Shown here piece after piece: positions 58,850 to 64,000 of a stretch of 64,000 nucleotides of DNA. Origin of the DNA: Topomyia yanbarensis (Eukaryota; Arthropoda; Insecta; Diptera; Culicidae). Under the pieces are notes generated by a model that saw only the letters and a program-made list of their open reading frames with translations, had not been told where the DNA came from and did no database searches. The DNA is taken from the NCBI RefSeq assembly GCF_030247195.1, contig NC_080671.1, positions 64,997,089 through 65,061,088 on the forward strand, read 5' to 3'. The position numbers and the translations under genes were made by a program. Each line of letters opens with the position of its first letter. Position 1 is the first letter of the stretch.

Positions 58850-59290
58850 AAAAAACTTGTTTTTCAGCAGCTGCGTCTGGTTTTGTACTTGCGAATGACT
58901 TTTTCGGTGTCCTCGTCGTCGCCAGAGTGTGGAATTGAAATTGTACATTCCGGCTCACGGGGTTGCTCAGCTGCACGACGATCATAATTGCACTTCGGAG
59001 CATTTTATTTGGATTTCTTGTCCCTTTTTTTCGATCATTTTGATGTTGAAATTTTTTTCAAAAGCAACAATATCGAAAAAAAACAACACAAAACTCGTAT
59101 TCAGCATTAATATTTACGTAAGAAAAAAATCACTTGACATTTTTTTTACATTGAGGACAAAAGATAATGCGTTTTAGCAAAACAACACACGAAAATATAA
59201 ACGACAACGTAACGAATACAGCTGATCTACAGCCGAAATAACAGTCGTCAATGATGTACTCTACCGTGTATTGTTTTTTAAGTAATTCGG
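58850..59290 (-). repeat. Dispersed repeat copy 2 (partner at 9440-9990)
   Basis: Inverse counterpart of 9440-9990, collinear with it but with indels. Landmarks are the CGACGAGGACACCGAAAAAG coding block, ATGTCAAGTG and CACGGTAGAGTACATC. Confidence 0.55.
58864..59004 (-). pseudogene. C-terminal coding tail of an unknown repeat-borne protein, copy 2
   Basis: The minus-strand frame starts after a stop and reads NAPKCNYDRRAAEQPREPEC, then ISIPHSGDDEDTEKVIRKYK and TRRSC-stop. The last 31 residues match copy 1 (9793-9942) with three or four conservative exchanges; the residues before them do not. Domain unknown. The acidic DDEDTE followed by a basic tail resembles a nuclear or nucleic-acid-binding C-terminus, but this is speculation. 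Confidence 0.45.
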
Positions 59291-59469
59291 CAATTTTTTA
59301 AATATGTAAAGTTTCAAATAATGATGAGTTGGTTACGTTGAAATGGCTATGATTTTAGTGATGAAGTCTTCTAAAGTAGCGATTTTTCAATTAACTGTTT
59401 TATTTGGTAGTTTAAATGGCCTGACATATTTGAAAAAGTTGTTGGGATTGCTTTCTACTGAACACACTA

Positions 59470-59712
59470 AGTATTTCGCGTGTTTTTGAGAAGGGCCAAT
59501 AAGTATACTGTCAAAATTCACTTTAAAAAGAAATTCTTGATAAATCATGAATCGCCGATTATAAATCACAGCAACAGATGAAAAAGAAAACTCTGCTCTT
59601 TCATGAAATGTTTACCTCCATTCTCGGCGAGTTACGGTTTGTCCGGAATTTTCTCTCAAAGTGAATTTTGACAGCATGATTATTGGCCCTCCTCAAAAAC
59701 ACGCGAGATATC
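59470..59712. repeat. Palindromic repeat, arms about 55 bp
   Basis: CGCGTGTTTTTGAGAAGGGCC...CTGTCAAAATTCACTTT (59477-59527) is mirrored by AAAGTGAATTTTGACAG...GGCCCTCCTCAAAAACACGCG (59657-59706). The loop is about 130 bp. Possibly a miniature fold-back; no target duplication identified. Confidence 0.55.
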
Positions 59713-59979
59713 TTCTTTAGACGCTATAGAAGTGATAGCTCACTATCTTTGGATGAAATCAAAAAATATTGTTGTAAATATCTATTTAAGTATCATTCCT
59801 ATGAGTTTAATATATTCTTTGAAGTTCTTCCAATCTTTAAAATACATCTAAAACGTATAATTTTTCCCTATATCAAAAATTTTCGAAGATATTGGACATT
59901 TTCCGCAAAACAACAGCAAGCATTGCATTTATCGTTCATATGAGTAAATGAGTCCGGATAATTTGCTACTGCGACAATA

Positions 59980-60395
59980 AAAACTCACATTTTCACACGA
60001 AAAGTTATTAGCACTCACACAACTTCTCCGGATAAATACAACGTGTTATTTCTCCGGATAAAGAAAACCACTGGAGCATGAGCGAATGAGTTTATCATGA
60101 TATCCTTTTTGTGCTCGCTGGCTTGCTGTCGCAATTCCAAAACACGAAAAAACAAGTCTGTCGTACCTCTTTGCCGCTTTCCTTTAAAATAAGTTTATAT
60201 TTTGACGTTTTCATTGATTTCAACGAAATTAAAATATTATCACCTTCTCTGGTGAGAAGGAAAAAATCAAATAAACTTTATCCGGAAAATTTATTCTCAC
60301 GCTATTTGTGTAGACGGAGAATATTGCGACTCATCTTATCTCGGAAAAGTTGGACATCGGATAAGCCTCTTCTCGTGTGAGTGAGAGATAATTAC
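59980..60395. repeat. Weak old inverted repeat (TCCGGATAA motifs)
   Basis: CTCACATTTTCACACGAAAAG near 59986 faces CTTCTCGTGTGAGTGAG near 60369. TCCGGATAAA on the left (60029, 60052) faces TTTATCCGGA on the right (60279). The match is patchy. Confidence 0.35.
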
Positions 60396-62299
60396 AATGC
60401 CTGAACAACAGTTGTTTCAAATCTTTTATAACTATACTGGAGACAACGAGAGACAAGTGAAATTCATTGAGTTTCATAGGGTAGAAGTAGCACTTCTGAC
60501 TGTACCTAGAACTGGCTACCCGTTAATGTTTGCTCAAAAGTTATTACATTTGAAACTTTCGCTAAATTGTTCAAAAATTACCCAATAACTTCTAAGTCGC
60601 AAGAGATAGACCAATGATCTATTCTGAAAAGATTCGTATCTTGACAAGAAGAATTACTTTCTGGAACACGCTGAAGCTTCATCTATGATATATTAGAAGT
60701 TCTATTAAAAAACCTTTTAGGTCGTTCACAAATAACGGTCCATAACTTCGAGTGTGTGATTTTTGGTCTGCAGTAATGGTGTACGCAAAAAACAAGTTCT
60801 TTAACATTTCTAAAGACTTCATCTTTTTTTCATACTTGAAAAATTTGTAATAAATAATCACTATTTTAGCCCAAAAAACACTGGGAGGATTTTTTCACAT
60901 AATTGCTTTCGTTTAAATCACCATTTCATCCGGTTTATCCCGTTAGATATAAACAAAAACGCTCTGCTTTGATTTTTTTAACAGTATTAATTTTAAATGA
61001 ACATTATCACCCAAAAAGGCGAATAACCCTTTAAATATTTATTATAGATCGTTTTTCATGTGTTCTCCAAGTAAAACAGCCAACACTATAATGTCATCCT
61101 ATATTAGGTCATACAAATAAACCAGACAGCATTGTGACATTTTGCTAATGTGCTCTTATATCTTCATCATATTGGGTAGAGGATATTTGTTGTTTACGAT
61201 CTTCAGCTTTCTGTAATTCAAAAGAAATCGTGATAGTTTTTTGTCGAAGTATCTAGTACGATTCAAATGAAAGTGACCCCTAGCAAAGAGCTATGTTGAA
61301 TAAAAATTTGCACTTCGACAATTTGCCGTTGTGCTTCTCACAGTAGAGGAAACGATAAATTGTAGTAAAAATACGAAACTTTAATCTTTAATGTCAATTT
61401 TCTGTTTTATGATATTGGCTCAGCTGAGGCCTGTGTGCTTCCCAATATAAAATACCTTCTGATGCCTGGGGATGTGTTCCAGTAGACTTGAATTCTCTTC
61501 TTGATTGCGATGGTCTGTACTCAATTGTAAATAAATCTGATTGGATTGATCTAGTATGTGATGGAAACAGCCTGAAATCATTCATTTCAAACGTTCTAGC
61601 ATGGTCATATCGGCACCAATATCAATTTTTCTTCAGTTGCAGTGTTTATGAAGGGAAAATTCATATATATATTCTCATTACTGTTTTGTGTATCGTCTAG
61701 ATGGTACATACGTATATGCTGCAATATCATTATTCTCCTCAAAGAAGAAACCATTTGTGATTGAAACGTGTATAGAACTTTTATTTGGCATTCACTTTCT
61801 TGACAATTGATTTCTGTCAGGTTAGGTAATTGTTTTTTCACGGGCATTTCTACGATCCCAATATTGATTCTATTGAAAGCTGTGTTCATCATTTCGAAGT
61901 CATCGATTCGAAAGTTGGTTCAATTTAAATCGGAAGTTTATTCGCTTGGGTAATTTTGGTCGAAATTCCAGAAAACGTTCAATAGAGTATTTCCACGAAT
62001 CTATTATATTCATTCAAAAGAATAATGCAATGCTAAACAAAAAAAAGCACTTGCGTATGCTGCGACCGCATATTGTTTTATAGAAAGTAGAAGCTAATTA
62101 ATAAATAAATGACGTGTTTCCGTTTGTATCTAGTACGCCAAGATGCGCTTTTATGAGCATTTGAGTTTTTTTATCAACTATGAAAACAGCCACCCAGTGG
62201 GATTGAAGATTGAGAAAAAGAAATTAAAAAACAAGAATGTGGCTGTTTAGCATATATTTGAGTGCTGAATTGTTTGGCGTTAAAGTTAAAGTCAAGAAA
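60396..62299. other. Unassigned A+T-rich DNA
   Basis: No gene recognised. A small hairpin AAACAGCCAC...GTGGCTGTTT lies at 62184-62248. Confidence 0.35.
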
Positions 62300-62680
62300 A
62301 CTGGTACAAATTTGTAGACAATTTTTCACAGTCTAAATCACATAACTTCGAAACCGTCAACTTTGGAGGTTTAATGCCTTCTGAGAAATTTTATAACATA
62401 ATACAGCGCATCTTTTGAAAAAATAATATTTTGGTTGTTAATCCTCCTTGAAGTTATCGTGAAGAACTAACTCTCCAAAAAAGTAGTTTAGAGGCATTGT
62501 TGTAGCGAAAGCTATTAAAAAACTTCACTAAAGACACGAAAGCGGATATGTACTCGGGTATTCGTGAAAAAACACTTTCTAAAAAATTCTTTCTAATATA
62601 ACTTGATCTTCTGTAAAGTTGTTATGAGCTATAACATACACTTTTTGTTCCAATATATACGTCTCTAAACCGTTCAATAA
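62300..62680 (-). repeat. Dispersed repeat (partner at 23990-24300)
   Basis: In inverse it carries AAACCTCCAAAGTTGACGG, GATGCGCTGT and CGTGTCTTTAGTGAA in the same order as the copy inside the hAT-like element. Non-coding. Confidence 0.55.
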
Positions 62681-63532
62681 AAGGATATATTGAAAATAAA
62701 CGGATCAAGTGAATTGTGTTATTATTGTTTTTATACTTTGATATGCTGCATTCATAGCGCTTGCATGCCTCCAAGAAAGTTGTTGCATACACCATACTGA
62801 ACCACTTCGCTGAAGACTCTAAGCCAGCTTGTCTTCTGCTTTTCGAAATACAATATTCGGTTTCAGCACACTCATGTTGTTTTTGTTGGACATGCCTATG
62901 AATGCCTTGTGAATTTGCTCCTGATTAGTTACGAATCGCCATTCGTGCTTGTGGATTAGTTTACAAAAAAACATCCTTTTAACTTTTATTATTTAGTTCA
63001 TATAGCATGCAACTTTGAACATGGCCCTAATTCTTTCACGCGAAATATTTCACGGAACTCAGAATATAATTCATCGATCTCCATTTTTCTTTGCAAACTG
63101 ATTCTTAATTGCTAGTAAATTATTCAAAATCTGCCTGGCGTTTGTCGTGAAAAAAATTAACAAATCATTTTTTAATCATTTTCATTTTCATGCATCCCCT
63201 AGTAAACATTAAGGTTTTTGGAACTCTTGAAGCTCTTCTTAAAACTTAGAATACACTTTTTATAAAGCTTAATTTAACACGGTTCAATGAATTAGCACAG
63301 CTGAGCCACGGATCTTTTACAAAAAGTAAAACAAAAAATACTAAAAATGTCTCTGCCAGACCTTGTTGACTTAGTTTGCTGCTGCGTGTCTAGATCCTTT
63401 TCCTTGGGGGTGAAGCATTAGTTGCGTTATCCGTCACGGCTTGATGGTCATCCAGTCCGTCTTCTCTCGCGTTATCGTTCATATCCATGTTATCATCGGT
63501 ACTGCTTTCTTGCTGTTCATGGGCAGAGGTTC
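62681..63532. other. Unassigned A+T-rich DNA
   Basis: No gene or repeat pair recognised. Confidence 0.35.
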
Positions 63533-63970
63533 TTAGTAGTGTTTTGTTCTTACGGATTTCTGTTGTAAATCCGTCTTCATCGGTATTTGCTTCCTTATTT
63601 GTGATGCTAGTTGTTGGTTTGAGAACGGTTGTCCTGGTCGTTGTCGTTTTTCGTTGTGGGCTGCCTGGTTATAGAAATGGAATGTAAAGGTCTGCCCAAG
63701 ATTTGTCATCAGCGTTGCTTGCCTGTAAGTTACGCCATCCTTCGGCAATTTGCATTCGATAGTCATATTAGAAGGTATTGGTTTAGTCACTCGCATTCTC
63801 ATAAGACGAACGCCGTTGGGACTACCGGTGAAAAAATTTCTCCAAGTGTTCCTCTTTTTCGCATAGCGACATAATTCATTTGATGTGATCTTCCTTAGTC
63901 TGCGGTGCCAAATCATGGATGTTGTTTTCCATATACACGGGATTTTTGAGTGTGGTTTTATTAAATTCAA
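63533..63970 (-). pseudogene. Loa-type non-LTR ORF1 remnant at window edge
   Basis: A 145-codon minus-strand frame reads IPCIWKTTSMIWHRRLRKIT, then VRLMRMRVTKPIPSNMTIE, TYRQATLMTN and YNQAAHNEKRQ. The middle matches the palindrome-arm remnants (40513, 44568). The NQ-x-AH part corresponds to the zinc knuckle seen at 56430, here with its cysteines lost. The tail is Gln/Arg/Lys-rich. The loss of knuckle cysteines marks it as decayed even though the frame is open. The element probably continues beyond the window's right edge. Confidence 0.5.
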
Positions 63971-64000
63971 ATTCGTGTTGCATTTCTCGCATTTTTTTTG

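Overview
The window looks like intergenic or intronic DNA of a mosquito-type insect (Culicidae, most like Aedes or Culex). This is inferred from the kinds of mobile elements present: a full-length I-clade non-LTR retrotransposon, Loa-clade and Jockey-type fossils, a tRNA-derived SINE, and many small inverted-repeat elements with TA, TTAA or 8-bp target duplications. The DNA is strongly A+T-rich. No complete host gene is visible. One good candidate host exon (5499-5608, minus) and one weaker one (15098-15354, plus) are reported. No rRNA gene, functional tRNA gene, CRISPR array or bacterial signal was seen.

Layout. 1-9250: nested terminal-inverted-repeat (TIR) elements (103-2192 with inserts; an old fold-back at 7588-9245 holding a TA-flanked element at 7975-8791), a GC-rich block at 2871-3260, and the candidate exon. 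9250-15400: a repeat with a short coding tail (second copy at 58.9 kb), a SINE with 13-bp target duplications, a 1.8-kb fold-back built from CCATAAAA-type motifs, and exon-like sequence. 15400-23900: sparse unique DNA, TA-flanked elements, and a Tc1/mariner transposase scrap. 23945-25741: a hAT-like non-autonomous element. 26.8-27.6 kb: tRNA-like sequences arranged as inverted repeats. 27.8-28.6 kb: a minus-strand locus encoding two divergent copies of one small helical protein module. 29.7-33.4 kb: low-complexity and unassigned DNA.

33.4-39.1 kb: piggyBac-like and TA elements, another fold-back, and a decayed Jockey-type reverse transcriptase interrupted by two TIR elements whose removal restores its frame. 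39875-45637: a near-perfect 5.76-kb palindrome, with two 2.73-kb arms around a 300-bp (TA)n core. Each arm carries an LTR-like unit, an ORF1 remnant and about 115-bp satellite repeats. 48.7-49.95 kb: a Loa-clade ORF2 fossil. 49961-55982: the intact-looking I-clade element (5' UTR hairpin repeats, ORF1 with zinc knuckles, ORF2 with endonuclease, reverse transcriptase and RNase H, poly(A)), flanked by 15-bp target duplications. 56-64 kb: ORF1 remnants, a TTAA-flanked element and other inverted repeats.

The only genes that clearly work together are ORF1 and ORF2 of the I-clade element, the two proteins of a self-copying retrotransposon. ORF1 carries an in-frame amber codon. Almost everything else is non-autonomous or decayed and would depend on enzymes encoded elsewhere.
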